64,000 nucleotides of DNA from Cephalotus follicularis (GCA_001972305.1 BDDD01001381.1:124001-188000), one strand, 5' to 3'; positions 1 to 10,298 are shown, counted from the first letter of the stretch. Notes: generated by a model not told the origin, from the sequence alone. Made by a program: numbers and translations.

Positions 1-1
1 T

Positions 2-139
2 TCATTACCTCCTCCCTCGGACCCTAAAGTCCCCCTGCCTCATGTCTTGGATCCTGAGGTTCCTCAACCTCCTATCACTGAACCCTTCAACGCTCCTCTG
101 CCAGTGGAAGAACAAGAGCCCTCTCTCCCGAAGCCCTAG
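2..139 (+). pseudogene. C-terminal end of the antisense accessory gene of element A1
   Basis: An open frame enters from the window edge and stops at TAG 137-139. It encodes a 45-residue Pro/Glu-rich tail that reads DPKVPLPHVLDPEVPQPP near its middle. The copy at 50221-50386 matches it closely, but carries a stop inside this stretch and reads on 14 codons past this point to a tail ending in FVVFDLSK. The bulk of the gene lies outside the window. The tail alone suggests no function; the better-preserved copies show a Transposase_28-like head and a coiled coil. The gene is convergent with the pol genes of the same element. Confidence 0.75.
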
Positions 140-206
140 CTTTTTGTTTTTGATTTGTCCAAGTGACTTGTATTTCTCTTTTTGCAATGTAATTCCTTTT
201 TCTGTT

Positions 207-212
207 AATAAA
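207..212 (+). terminator. Poly(A) signal of the antisense accessory gene
   Basis: AATAAA lies 68 bases after the stop at 139, in a T-rich stretch. The same signal occurs at 16093-16098 and 50427-50432 after the other copies of the gene. Its constant position supports a real plus-strand 3' end. Confidence 0.6.
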
Positions 213-420
213 ATACAAGAGTTTTTTGAAGCTCGGATCTTTTCTTTTTGATCTTCTATGCTTTTTGCCTTGTATACTTGAGCTCTACCCGAGCACTTAC
301 ACTTCCCTTAGGAATTTTTTGGTTTGAATAATAGAACTTGTGCATCATTTGAGCACTGTAACACCCTTAAGAATTTTAACTTAGTCTATTTTATAGACTT
401 TTTGTATTGTGGTCTTACGA

Positions 421-754
421 TTTTCAGACCAAATTACCTAAGCTCTCTAGTCCCCATAGGAAACTTTGTATAAAAAGTGCTTAAGCAAATAGACTTGGCC
501 TTTACGAGTTCTTAAGTGTTCGTAGCCCAAGTTTTAGGATTGCTCGGACAAATTCTTATGGGTTTGCAGAGCAGGATCTCGTCTGGTCGGATTTTTCCTG
601 ACCAGGTTGTCTGAGATTGCAGACCTCGTGGGGACACTTGTTTCAAAGTGATCAGTCCAACAAACTTGATCGTTACGAGTTCTTATGGATTCGCCTCTCA
701 AGACACGATATTGGTTTGGTCGGACAAATTCTCATGGAATTGCAGACCAGTGTT
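421..754. repeat. Diverged tandem duplication, two units of about 171 bp
   Basis: Two degenerate units share an ordered set of phrases: TTTTCAGACC or CTGACCAGG, then a 'CCnnnnTAGGAAACTTT' or 'CTCGTGGGGACACTT' block, then TTTACGAGTTCTTA or GTTACGAGTTCTTA, then GCTCGGACAAATTCTTATGG or GGTCGGACAAATTCTCATGG. The first starts near 421 and the second near 592. The pair recurs in the other Tat copies (about 11500-11840, 16320-16650, 50640-50970). It is noncoding and lies between the convergent gene tails. Confidence 0.6.
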
Positions 755-2066
755 TGTTGGATTAGGGGTGTCCCTATATGCCACGATATGGCTCGTTTGT
801 ATATAAACACTCTTGATTTAATACAATTCTGAATTCCTTTTATATTCTATATGCATGTTTATATATTGGCAAGGCTATGTGGCTCATCCCAACCAACAAA
901 AAGGAATAGACTAATTATACGTAATTAACTGTATGCCATAATAGCGTCCTGTCACATCCAAAGGGTTGGATATCTTGCTGAGAGGGCTATGAGAATGAGA
1001 TCCTTATTCCCTGTGACAAATGTTCCAAGTCATAGGTTCACTTTCTTAAGGGTAATTGTTGAACCGTGAAGACTTGTCACGTGAAGCTTGCTCCTGGGTT
1101 AGTAGTGGAGATTAATTATCTCGTAGCCAATTGGGGTAAATCCTAAAGCTAAATGTGAGGTGTATGCTAGAGAGAAGGACACTGGACTGACCCACCAATA
1201 GGAAACCTATTTGGATAGTCTATACCAAATGTCAATAGGATTCCTATGGTCTCAGTAGTGTATAGTCTATGGTGACTAGTAGGTCTATAGCCTACATTGT
1301 CTCCTTTGACCTGAGCGGCTGGCATGCATTATGTGGTGACTGCTTGACTTTGATTTTCGACTTCCCCAGCACTAGCCAGGTGCTGGCAAAAGGGTTGTCT
1401 TTAGGTCTTGTGGGAGCTGCATTAAGATGTATGGGCGAGTGCGCAAGATGGGATCGTCACACCCAGGCATAAGGTGACCGACTCTATTTGTCTATGTACG
1501 TTGCAGACTTAAAAGTCCTGATCAGGCATAGGTGGACTAGGAACGAGAGGTTCCCATGGGAGGTCTGACGATAGTCTAAGTGCGATCATAGATTCATAGC
1601 TATCACAACACTACTAGGGGTGAAATTCATCCAAACCCTAGGCTGTGATAGGAGCCATATATGATGAGGGAAATATGACACATATGCTGATGACTGGATA
1701 AAGTGAATGGCTATTCGGACCATGATTGATAGACGTGGTAATACACGGATACGGGGGGTGAATGGCGCTCACACCAGGGGTACTCTGATAGTCGGTGTAC
1801 TATTAGAGTATTAGTACCAGATGACAGGTTGAACTGAGAATTTATCATCATACCAGAGAAAGACATGCTTTCGGGTCCTGCCTGACTTTGAACAGGTTGA
1901 TATGTGGCAGGACACATATCATTTAGTGAAAGGACAACATCAGGGAAGATGTTGTTTGGCTAGTGAGTATTTCATTTGCATGGATTTAGGTTCGTGCAAT
2001 GCCACGTTGAAATATTCCATGCGAAGGCTTATTTGGCAATAGAAGAGATTGTCATATTCTTTGCCT

Positions 2067-2582
2067 TGGGCGTCGACACCTTGGTTGTGCGTTGATGCCA
2101 ATATCTAGTTAGGCTCCTGGGCGTTGACGCGAAGGGATTGCGTTAACACTGGAAAAACAAGTGGCTTTACACGTCGACACCAATAGGGCATCACGTTGAC
2201 GCCTAAACTAGAAAGTCCACTGGGCGTTAACTCTATGGAGAGCATTGCGTTAACACTGGAAAAACCAGGGACTTTACACGTTGAAGCCAGGGGTTTTGGC
2301 GTTGATGCGAAGACAAATGACACTATGCACATGTCTCATATTATCTCTGGTGTTGATGCCATTTTTTAATGTGAGACGCGTACACGTCGACGCCTTGCGT
2401 ACACGTTGACGCCAAGAGGAGAGAGAAAGTTATCACTATAAATAGTTTGAGAGAAACTTGCTGAACACACTTTGACTCTTTCTTTCTCTCTCTTCCATCC
2501 TGTGCGATCTCTTCTACCTGCTCTCATACCCGTCGACGCCTATCGCCTACGCGTCGACGCCTATCACCTACGCGTCGACGCC
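2067..2582 (+). repeat. Array of about 14 GCGTCGACGCC-type palindromic motifs
   Basis: Degenerate copies of (G/A)CGT(C/T)GA(C/T)GCC occur near 2071, 2091, 2128, 2172, 2195, 2222, 2278, 2299, 2352, 2385, 2403, 2531, 2551 and 2572. Most copies lie upstream of the TATA box at 2437; three lie downstream. Known Sirevirus LTRs carry palindromic repeat arrays upstream of their promoters, and this looks analogous. In the duplicate copy (50975-55995) most of the array is missing and a Sirevirus remnant sits in its place. Confidence 0.75.
2437..2445 (+). promoter_or_regulatory. TATA box of the nested solo LTR
   Basis: TATAAATAG lies just downstream of the main motif array and upstream of a CT-rich leader (CTTTCTTTCTCTCTCTTCC). 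This is the usual order of U3 promoter elements in a plant LTR. Confidence 0.55.
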
Positions 2583-3278
2583 TGTGTCACCTGGTGCGGT
2601 AAAGCAGCCATTTTCAAGCCTCCTTTCACCACTCAAACGTCATAATAGGTGGAGATAACTTGCATACTGCTTCTTACTTTACCTAGAGTGATTTAGATTA
2701 GGTTTAAACACCCTGCCTTCATCCTCCTCATATGTGGCTTGAGGATTCTCTTGGAAGAGCTTGGGCTTTTTAGGACAAAGTGTAGAGGGAGCTATCTTGA
2801 AGGAAGGAGTCTTCACCTCCGGTAAGAATCCGTTTTCCTCTCCCTCTTATGGCGCCATGGTAGTGGGTCTTGATGTGGGTGTGTGAAACCCTTACCAAAA
2901 CCTCCATGGTTCCCTTGAGTTGTTTTTTGTTTCATCTCTTATGGTTAGGGATGATGTGGGTGAGGGTTGATTGGGGCTATGGCTAGGGTTTTGTGTGTTA
3001 TACCTTGTGAGCCATTGTTAGTGTCCAATCCTAGGGTTTATGGCAACCCTTTATTTATCAACCCGTTGTGCCCAATGCTTGGGTTTATGGTTTCGGTTAA
3101 TTGGATGTTGATTATATGTTCCTTAGCATTTATTGGGACCTTTTGGACTTAGCTTAGGGCATCCCATTGCTTGGGTATTAACCAATTGAGACAATTTTAA
3201 AGTTAATCGACCCTTAACCCCTAAGTTTGAATTGTAAAGTCTTCCGCTACGCTCGGACCGAGCATTCCCAACTGTGTT

Positions 3279-3500
3279 TGCTCCCTTGGGAGTCTTTTGT
3301 GCCCATCAGATGAGAGTCTATAGTGCTCCTTGGAAGGAGTCTTTAGTGCTCCTTGAGACCTCGTTCTGTTCAAGAATTTAGTCTATATTTACTTTACTCC
3401 CTTAGGAGTTTGTATATTTTTATGAGACTTAGAGAGCTCGGATCTTGTATTAAGGTATGCTCTCTAATTGCTCCCCCTTGGGAGCATGGTCGGACAAACT
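3279..3500. repeat. Array of short CTCC/GGAG palindromes between convergent gene tails
   Basis: Successive near-perfect palindromes occur, each often followed by T-runs: GCTCCCTTGGGAGT, GCTCCTTGGAAGGAGT, ACTCCCTTAGGAGT and GCTCCCCCTTGGGAGC. The same type of array follows integrase in every Tat copy here (11843-11970, 16653-17040, 56001-56210). It is noncoding and could form serial hairpins on either transcript. Confidence 0.7.
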
Positions 3501-3634
3501 TGTATTAAAACTTCTTGATCAAGGGAGTTGATCAGTGGCTGTTCAGAGGTTTAAGGACATGAGCATTGGGCCTCCGGGCCCTTGAAAACTTGAAACTTGT
3601 AATCTTGAACATACTTTTGAGTGTAAAATTGAAT

Positions 3635-3640
3635 TTTATT
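3635..3640 (-). terminator. Minus-strand AATAAA just after pol
   Basis: TTTATT on the plus strand reads AATAAA on the minus strand, 30 bases past the pol stop at 3670. The same signal follows pol at 17170-17175 and 56356-56361. It may end minus-strand pol transcripts, although a full genomic RNA must read through it. Confidence 0.4.
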
Positions 3641-3669
3641 GACATTCTTTAATTTGTACAACTTACAAG

Positions 3670-4960
3670 TCACTGATAGTATTTCCTTAGATGCTCGACA
3701 TTCCAAGCTATGGAATATCCTTGCCCCCCAAAGTTTCGAGTTTGAATGTTCCAGGTCGGAGTACTCTCTTCACCTTGTAAGGTCCTTCCCAATTAGGGGC
3801 TAGCTTTCCTCTGGTCTCGGTCAGATCAGCAGTAGCCACATTACAAAGGACTAGGTCTCATTCTCTTAGTGGTCCGGGATTTAGCCTTTTGTTATAGTAA
3901 CGACTCACCCTCTGTTGGTAGGCAGCAACTTTGATGGCTGCCTTATCTCTGAGTTCTTCCACCAGGTCGAGGAGGTTTCTCAATCATTCTTCATTGTTCT
4001 TTTCACTGAAATTCACCGCTCTTGGTGACTGCACCCCAATTTTCATCGGTATCATAGCTTCTGCTCTGAAACAAAGGCTATAAGGGGACTCACTAGTTGT
4101 TGTCCGAGGAGTCATTCTATATGCCCATAGCACACTTGGTAGCTCCTCTGTCCATCTTCATTTGCTATTTTCAAGGCACTTTTTTAAACCCGAGATGATT
4201 TTTCTGTTAATCACCTCGGCTTGGCCATTGCTCTAGGGGTAGGCTGCTGAGGCAAGCCTGTGCTCAATCCTCCACTCCTTGCGAAAATCCTGAAAAGCTT
4301 AGCAATCAAACTGCTTGCCATTATTCAAGACTACGACTCTTGGGACTCCAAATCTATAGATAATTGATTTCTATACAAAGCTTTCCGTATCCTTTTCTGT
4401 TATCGTGTCTAAATGCTCCGCTTCTACCTATTTTGTGAAGTAGTCAACTGCTTCCTCTACCCTGTTGCCGCTGGAAGTGGTCAGATGAAGTCCATTCCCC
4501 ACTATGCAAAGGGCCAAGGGGCTATAATGGATGTTAGAGGTTCTGAAGGTATTTTGCTTATATTAGCATTCCACTGACATTTGTCACACTTCCTCACAAA
4601 ATCAATAGCATCTTGATGCATGGTCTGCCAGAAGTATCCTTACCTCAACAGTTTGTTGGACAAGGTCCTGCCCCCCGTGTGATTTCCATATACCCCTTCA
4701 TGAACTTCCCTTAGAACATAATCGGCCTCTAAGGGATTCAAACATCTCAACCAAGGGAAGGAAAAAGACCTTTTGTAGGGGATCCCATCTCGGAACTAGT
4801 ATCTGTTTGATCTGAACACCAATCTCCTTGCCTCCTCTGGGCTCTTGGGTAAAATTCCATCCCTTAACCAACTGATGAACGGAGTCAACCAATTCGGCTC
4901 CTGTGGTGCATCGATGTCCATCACATCTACTTTAGAGATGGTGGGCCTATCCAGATAATC
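3670..4960 (-). pseudogene. Tat integrase (A1), frameshifted
   Basis: This is the remnant of a DDE integrase that would insert element cDNA into the host chromosome. The C-terminal tail reads GKLAPNWEGPY and ends WNVEHLRKYYQ at the stop complementary to 3670-3672. The stretch around the catalytic Glu is preserved as SNGQAEVINR near 4200-4220. A 13-base loss near 4450, relative to the copy near 57160, removes codons of the core beta strand and shifts frame. The zinc-binding N-terminus near 4600-4700 is also out of frame. In-frame stops are frequent. The protein is not functional. Confidence 0.85.
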
Positions 4961-6700
4961 CATTAGCACGGTTCAATTTTTTTCCCAATTCCTCCGCTGT
5001 ATCTAATTTGGACAACTGATTTGCTCTAAGATTTTCTCCTTGGGGTACTTTTACAACTCTAAACACCCTGAAAACCGACTTCAAACTCTGCACATACGCT
5101 AAGTACTTAGCCATTGAGTCTTCTCTGGCTTCATACTCTCCACTCACCAGACCAACTACTAGCTGAGAATCACTAGAGGCCTCTATATTTTGAACCTCTA
5201 AGTGCTTTGTGATTGTCAGCCCGACGACCAGAGTTTCTCATTCGGCTTCATTATTTATTGCTTTGAACACAAATCTAAGAGTATACTCCAAGATCCATCC
5301 ATTTGGACTAGTCAGCACCAAACCCGCTCCACGTCCGGAAACACAAGATGATCCGTCCACCGATAGCTTCCATAACCCTTTCTCATTTTCTGAGGGGTCA
5401 TCCTCCATACACTCTGTAAGTGTATGTTCTCCAACAAAATCTGCCAAGATCTGTGACTTTATTGCTGGTCTTGCTTCGAACTTCACATCATATTCCCCCA
5501 ATTCGACCGACCACTTGACTAGCCTTCCTAAACAGTCTGACTTTGCTAGAACTTGCCTAAGTGGCTTGTTGGATAGGACCTTGAAGGTGTGGGCTTTAAA
5601 ATACAGCCCCAGTTTCCTTGCTACTATGATTAGAGCATAGACGTACTTCTCTAATTCCGGATACCTCCCCTCGACGTCATTCAAAGCCTTGCTCACATAG
5701 TATACAGACTTTTGAATTTTCTCCTCTTCCCTAACAAGCACTACACTCACTGCGTCTGATGTCGCCGCAAGGTACAAATACAAGTCTTCCCCATCCTTCG
5801 ATTTTGATATCAGAGGAGGGGAAACCATGTATTCCTTCAACTTGTCGAAGGCTGTTTGGCATTCTTTCGACCAAAAAAATCCATTGGGATCCCTCAGCAC
5901 TTTGAAAAGTGGAAGGCATTTTTTCGCTGATTTTGAAACAAACATGCTCAGGGCTGCTAATCTTCCATTCAATTTCTGTATGTCCCTAATGGTCTGAGGA
6001 GGCCTCATGCTCTGTATCACTGAAATTTTCTCCGGGTTAGCCTCTAGTCCTCCGCTTGAGACCATGAACCCGAGGAATTTACCCGAGGTGACCTCAAAAG
6101 TGTACTTGGAAGGATTGAGCTTCATTTTATATCTTCTAAGTACTTCAAAAGTCTCTTCCAAGTCTTTGATGTGAGGACTCCTTACTGGTGTGTCTAGACG
6201 AGCATATCATCAATGTATACCTCCATATTCCTCCCGATCTGGGCTCAAAAATTTTATTGTCTAACCGTTGGTAGGTCGCCCCAGCGTTCTTCAATCCAAA
6301 GGGCGTGACTCTGTAACAATACATCCCCCTGTCAGTGATGAATACGGTCTTGCTCTCTTCTGGCCCATACATAGGGATTTGATTATATCCCGAGTATGCA
6401 TCTAGGAATCTCAGCATTCTGTATCCAGAGGTCGCATCCACCAACTAATTAATCTTCGAGAGGGGGAAGTGATCCTTCAGGCAAGATTTGTTGAGGTCGG
6501 TAAAATCGATACACATCCTTCACTTGCCATTTACTTTCTTGACTAGGACCGGGTTTGACTGCCAGTCAGAATAAAGCACTTCCCTGATGAACCCTGCCTG
6601 CAACAGCTTACCGATTTCATTTGACATTGCCTGTTGTCACTAGGGCGTGAAGTTCCTATTCTTCTGCCTAATCAGAGGCCTCATTGTATCCAGACTTAGT
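4961..6700 (-). pseudogene. Tat reverse transcriptase, RNase H and archaeal-type RNase H (A1)
   Basis: The RT palm reads from about 6690: NPVLVKK, then AYSGYNQIPM and GLKNAGATYQRL. The YIDD active-site region near 6210 is out of frame. The connection and RNase H follow (6161-5500) with FLGFMVSSGG, LYLAATSDAVSVVLVREE and YYVSKALNDVEGRYPELEKY. The second, archaeal-type RNase H starts near 5390 with KLSVDGSSCVSGRGAGLVL and retains its first Asp; its tail reads SGEYEAREDSMAKYL near 5120. This dual arrangement is diagnostic of the Tat clade. A frameshift separates RT from RNase H near 6150, and several stops interrupt the frame. Confidence 0.88.
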
Positions 6701-6849
6701 TTATGTACCATCACTTGTGGACTGATCCCCGGTACCTCCTCTGCCGACAAGGCGAAAACATCTCGGTTACTTCTGAGGAACGTTATTAGTTCTTCTTTCT
6801 CCACCTCTCCAAGTTGTGAGCTGACTTGGAAAACTTTCTCTGCATTGCC

Positions 6850-7370
6850 CTATTCCAGGTGCACTTGTACTACATCTTCAACAGGCTGTGGATGCTCGAG
6901 CTCCACTTCTCCCCTAAACTCCACGTTTGCAATGGGGAGTACTTTTTCCTTCCCTTTATCCATTATGGCAGTCTTGTAACAATGCCTTGCTACCTGTTGG
7001 TCTCCTTGGACTTCCCCCACGCCAAACCTTGTAGGAAACTTCATCACTAAGTGTCTCGTAGACACTATTGCCTCAATTAAATTCAAACCTGGTCGCCCGA
7101 CTATAGCGTTGTAAGGGCTCAATGTATCAACCACTAGGAAGGCCATCTGCACATGTGTTTGACGTGGGGTCGTGCCTGCAACCACTAATAGGTCAATGGA
7201 TCCCAGAGGATGGACCATCTCTCATGCGAAGCCCACTAGAGGAGTGTTTACGGGCTTGAGTTGGTCGGCAGGTATCCTCAGTTGATCAAATGCATGCTTG
7301 TACATGATATTAGCTGAGCTCCCACTGTCAGTGAGGATCCTCTTCTTATGAATAGCTCCACTTGAAGAGT
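6850..7370 (-). pseudogene. Tat aspartic protease (A1)
   Basis: The active-site loop reads TDSGSSAN (about 7330-7300), followed by MVHPLGSIDLLVVAG, FLVVDTLSPYNAIVGRPGLN and STRHLVMKFPT. This is the retropepsin domain that cleaves the Gag-Pol polyprotein. The frame differs from gag by a one-base loss near 7347, just before the catalytic loop. The same loss is present in the duplicate copy near 60067, while the element at 27401-28393 has gag and protease in one frame. The shift therefore predates the duplication. Confidence 0.82.
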
Positions 7371-7374
7371 CACC

Positions 7375-9263
7375 ACCACTGGATCATCATGAGGGAGACG
7401 TTCTCCCTCATAGTCCACATCGAAGAAGGATATCACCTCCTCATCTCCACCAGTTTTTAACCTTTTGCTGTGCTGGTATTGTTGCACAACAAAAGTTTGC
7501 CTTGCTTAGGCTTTTCTTCCTCTGTTATGGTCGCCATCGGAAGCGACCCCTCCAGAGATAGTGTGGATCACTCCTCGGGGTTGTTGCTCCTCTGGTTATT
7601 GCGGAGCTTCCTCTTTGCACTCCCTTATTTCCTGAGGAGCATTCCTGTCAACATACTTGCATAGGTGGCCTTTACCAATCAGGTCCTCAATCTGATTCTT
7701 TAGATGTTTGCACTCTTCTGTGTCGTGCTCATGGTCATGATGGCACCGACAGTATTTGTCTGCGTCCCTCTTCTCTGGCACTGATATCAAAGGTGTTGGC
7801 CATTGAATGAGGACCTTGTCTTTCTCTACAGTAAGTATCCTGGTGCGCGTCTCTAGGAGAGGGGCAAAGTTGTTGTAGGTCAGGATTGGTACCCCTCCCT
7901 TTGGCGATTCCTCTCTCCTAGAGAGTTTGTGCTTGAGGTCATCATTGCCGAGCTCCGACCTCTCCTTTCTCTCCTCTTTATTCCAAGGAGCACTTTGTGA
8001 GGGCTCCCTTCTCTCCGCCTGATGGCCCTGCTAAGAAGTTTTTTGCTTCCTGGCGGCCATTGCCTCCTCTACGTTAACGTATTTCTCTGCTCTTCTCAGT
8101 AGGTCTGCCATATCCACCGTGGAATTTTTCATGAGGGAGAATGTGAAAGGTGAATTATCCTTCAACCCACTGCTCAAAACTTCCAAAGCAAAGGAAGACA
8201 CCAAATCGTTAACTGTCAGAGACTCCATGTTGAATCTGGTGAGCTAATCTCTGAGGGACTCGTCCTTCCCCTGCACCACGTTGATTAGGTGGCTTTAATT
8301 CTTCCTCTGCACGGTGCTGTTGAGGAATTTTGTCTCGAACAGTTCCATAAACTGTTCAAAGTTCAAAACAGAGTTCTCTGACAGCGTTGAATACCATGAC
8401 TGGGATGCTCCAGTCAATGTTCCCGGGAATCCTCGGCATAGTACTGCATCCGAGGCTTGGTGCACTTGCATTATCTGAGTGTAATAGCGCACATGCTGGA
8501 TAAGGTCTGTGGACCCATCATACTTCTTGAGACTTGGAAACTGGAATCTTCTTGGGATACATTCCCTCATTATCTCTTTTGTAAAAGGAGTGGAATTGAT
8601 ATTCCGAACCTTGGACAAGTACCCCTTCTAGTGCTCGGCTCCTCAAAGCCTTTTCTCCATCTCGACAAGCCTCTTGTTCATTGCTTTCTCCATATTCTCT
8701 ATGTTCATAGTCTTGCTAGAAACATGTGACTACCCGAAAAGTGTGGCTGAATAATCCAACCTACTCCTTCGCGATGCATGAGAGCGTGCTCGTGCCTCCT
8801 TTGCATCTATTAGGCAGTCCACTTCCATTGGATCCTGCTCTTGATGCTCGGAAAGAAGGTTACTAGCATGATCTCTGGAAGTTGAAGACTCTGCCCTCAG
8901 AGATGTATTAATCTCTGCTCTCCTCCCCAGGGATGTATCAATCCCTGACCACCTCGGAGGACGCATGGCCTTCCTCGGCGGGTTTCGCCAAGCTCCTTGG
9001 GACTGTTGAACTTCCCAGGCCGGTCTGCTCGGACCAGACTGTTCACAGACTATTGGACGGGTGGGCCCAACCTAGTTCTCGCTGGCTAAATTTTTTGCCA
9101 ACAGGTTAGTAAGACGCTCCATCCTTTGGAGCAACTGACTGAATTACTCCCCAGTGATGGGATCTTGCTCAGCAACAGTGATTTGTCCGGCAGCAGGTGG
9201 TTGGTTCTTAGGGGCTTGGCTGCCAGTGACTGCAAAGTTCACGTTGTTTCTTCTCGGAGGCAT
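7375..9263 (-). pseudogene. Tat gag polyprotein (A1)
   Basis: The start ATG (complement of 9261-9263) opens MPPRRNNVNF, 53 bases downstream of the LTR. A retrotransposon gag core follows near 8620-8300 (RRFQFPSLKKYDGSTD, QHVRYYTQIMQVHQASDAV, FEQFMELFETKFLNS). The C-terminal Cys/His cluster reads KYCRCHHDHEHDTEECKHL near 7755-7700, the Tat-type variant of a zinc knuckle. It would form the virus-like particle and bind RNA. Five or more in-frame stops interrupt an otherwise single frame (for example near 9140, 8730 and 8290), so it is dead. Confidence 0.85.
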
Positions 9264-9298
9264 GGTGGAATGATTGTCTGAAGGATTTTTAAAGCGTT

Positions 9299-9314
9299 CC
9301 CATAGACGACGCCA
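9299..9314 (-). promoter_or_regulatory. Primer-binding site of element A1
   Basis: Minus strand TGGCGTCGTCTATGGG lies 2 bases inside the LTR end. The intact version at 29850-29865 is TGGCGCCGTCTGTGGG. TGGCGCCGT resembles the complement of a tRNA 3' end (tRNA-Asp is used by the related Athila group), but the primer is not proven. Confidence 0.7.
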
Positions 9315-9316
9315 AC

Positions 9317-9816
9317 TGTTGATACGAAAATCCGCTCCTCAACAGTCCCTTACATGGAGGGGTTTGATTTGTAGAGGAAACGCTCGATCGCTTCGAGAGA
9401 AACTGTCTGGTATGTACTTGATTGTTCCCCCTGCACAAGGGTAATAGAATAATCGAAGGTCCATGAGGGTTTACTCTCGGGGACACTCCGATGCTTAAGT
9501 CAGAAAAGGCAAGTAAGACAATAAGATTTTTTAGAGTGTGAAAATGGCGGACCTATGTAATGTGTTGCTTTTTGGTATTTATAGTACCTGTTGTAACTGT
9601 CGTGCCTAACTTTCTGAAATGAATAGCGTACCCCTAAGGAAATGCCGAGTATCTCGCATTTCCCTTATTCTCCACCCGATTTTACGCCTGAGCGTTATTA
9701 TGCATTATCTCTTCATATTGTAACGCCCGACCACGTGTCTTTGGCTCTGAAGGATATTTGTCTTATTCTCCCGAGGACACGTGACGATGTTTATGGCCTG
9801 AATTTTTCCCATATCA
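9317..9816 (-). mobile_element. 5' LTR of element A1 (LTR type I)
   Basis: Plus-strand ends are TGTTGATACG and CCATATCA, so in element sense it runs TGATATGG to TCAACA. It abuts the primer-binding site on the gag side. A minus-strand TATA (ACTATAAATACC) lies near 9580. It is related to, but clearly distinct from, the LTRs at 9831 and 12472. The bases 9651-9696 are inverted in the duplicate copy at 62313-62358. The usual flanking target duplication is not visible because another LTR starts 14 bases away. Confidence 0.8.
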
Positions 9817-9830
9817 AAAACATTTATTGT

Positions 9831-10298
9831 TGTTGATATAGAAATCAACTTCTTCCAACAGTCCTTCATGTGTAGATGTTTGATTTGTTGAGGAAACGTG
9901 GGACGCTTCGAAGTTGTAATTTGGTAGTTGGTTCTTTGATGTCCTCTGCACACAAGAGCAAACAAACTAAATAAGTCCAAGAGTTTTTACTCCCAAAAAC
10001 CCTTCGACACTTAAGTTAGAACAGTTTCAGAGGACAAGAAAATCTCAAATAGTCAGTTCATCGACTTTTGTAAAGTGTTTTTTGGAGGTATATATAGCCT
10101 TAGTTGACAGTAACTGATTGATTGCATTACGGAGGTGGATCCCTGGAATTTAGCCTAATTTTGTGGCCTTATTCCTTACGAAAGCTGATGAGTTATTATC
10201 CCCATATGATGACCATGATCAGGCCATTATAACATCCTTTAAGGGGTTAGAATGACAAGTGTCAATCCCCCATTAAAGTGTAGTTTTTTCTTATATCA
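9831..10298 (-). mobile_element. LTR type II, 3' LTR beside an accessory-gene head
   Basis: Plus-strand ends are TGTTGATATAG and TTATATCA. It is related to the 9317 LTR over its whole length but diverged. It is followed on the right by the accessory-gene upstream region, the position a 3' LTR takes in the complete element at 12472. It therefore belongs to a second minus-strand element whose body is mostly deleted. The minus-strand TATA (GCTATATATACC) is near 10090. Only 14 bases separate it from LTR type I, and the same junction recurs at 62475-62490. Confidence 0.75.

Larger units (their letters stand above)
755..3273 (+). mobile_element. Solo LTR, about 2.5 kb, nested in element A1
   Basis: The insertion starts TGTTGGATTAGG and ends CCCAACT (ancestral CCAACA, as in the copy ending at 55995). 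It is flanked by the 5-bp target duplication GTGTT at 750-754 and 3274-3278. Joining the flanks restores the uninterrupted sequence seen in the related element near 16650. No internal domain, primer site or second LTR is present, so this is a recombined solo LTR. It holds an array of GTCGAC-type motifs (2067-2580) and a TATA box (2437-2445), so U3 is about 1.7 kb and transcription would run on the plus strand. The family is not assigned. Confidence 0.8.
1..9816 (-). mobile_element. Tat-lineage Ty3/gypsy retrotransposon A1, cut by window edge
   Basis: The minus strand reads, from high to low coordinates: LTR (9317-9816), primer-binding site, gag, protease, reverse transcriptase, RNase H, a second archaeal-type RNase H and integrase. 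A convergent plus-strand gene follows, of which only the last 46 codons are in view. The dual RNase H and the gag C-terminal Cys/His pattern are known marks of the Tat clade (Retand/Ogre-like). The 3' LTR would lie left of position 1. All domains carry stops or frameshifts, so the copy cannot move on its own. A 2.5-kb solo LTR (755-3273) is nested in its 3' region. Confidence 0.9.

Noticed and set aside
1711..2332. Minus-strand frames in the 755-3273 solo LTR
   Set aside because: They lie in noncoding LTR with motif arrays and are not conserved as proteins with the sister copy beyond nucleotide similarity.
5209..5640. Plus-strand open frame of 143 codons opposite the Tat RNase H
   Set aside because: It is the complement of the conserved minus-strand RNase H coding sequence, and an equivalent frame appears at 57985-58350 for the same reason. 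No independent family match.
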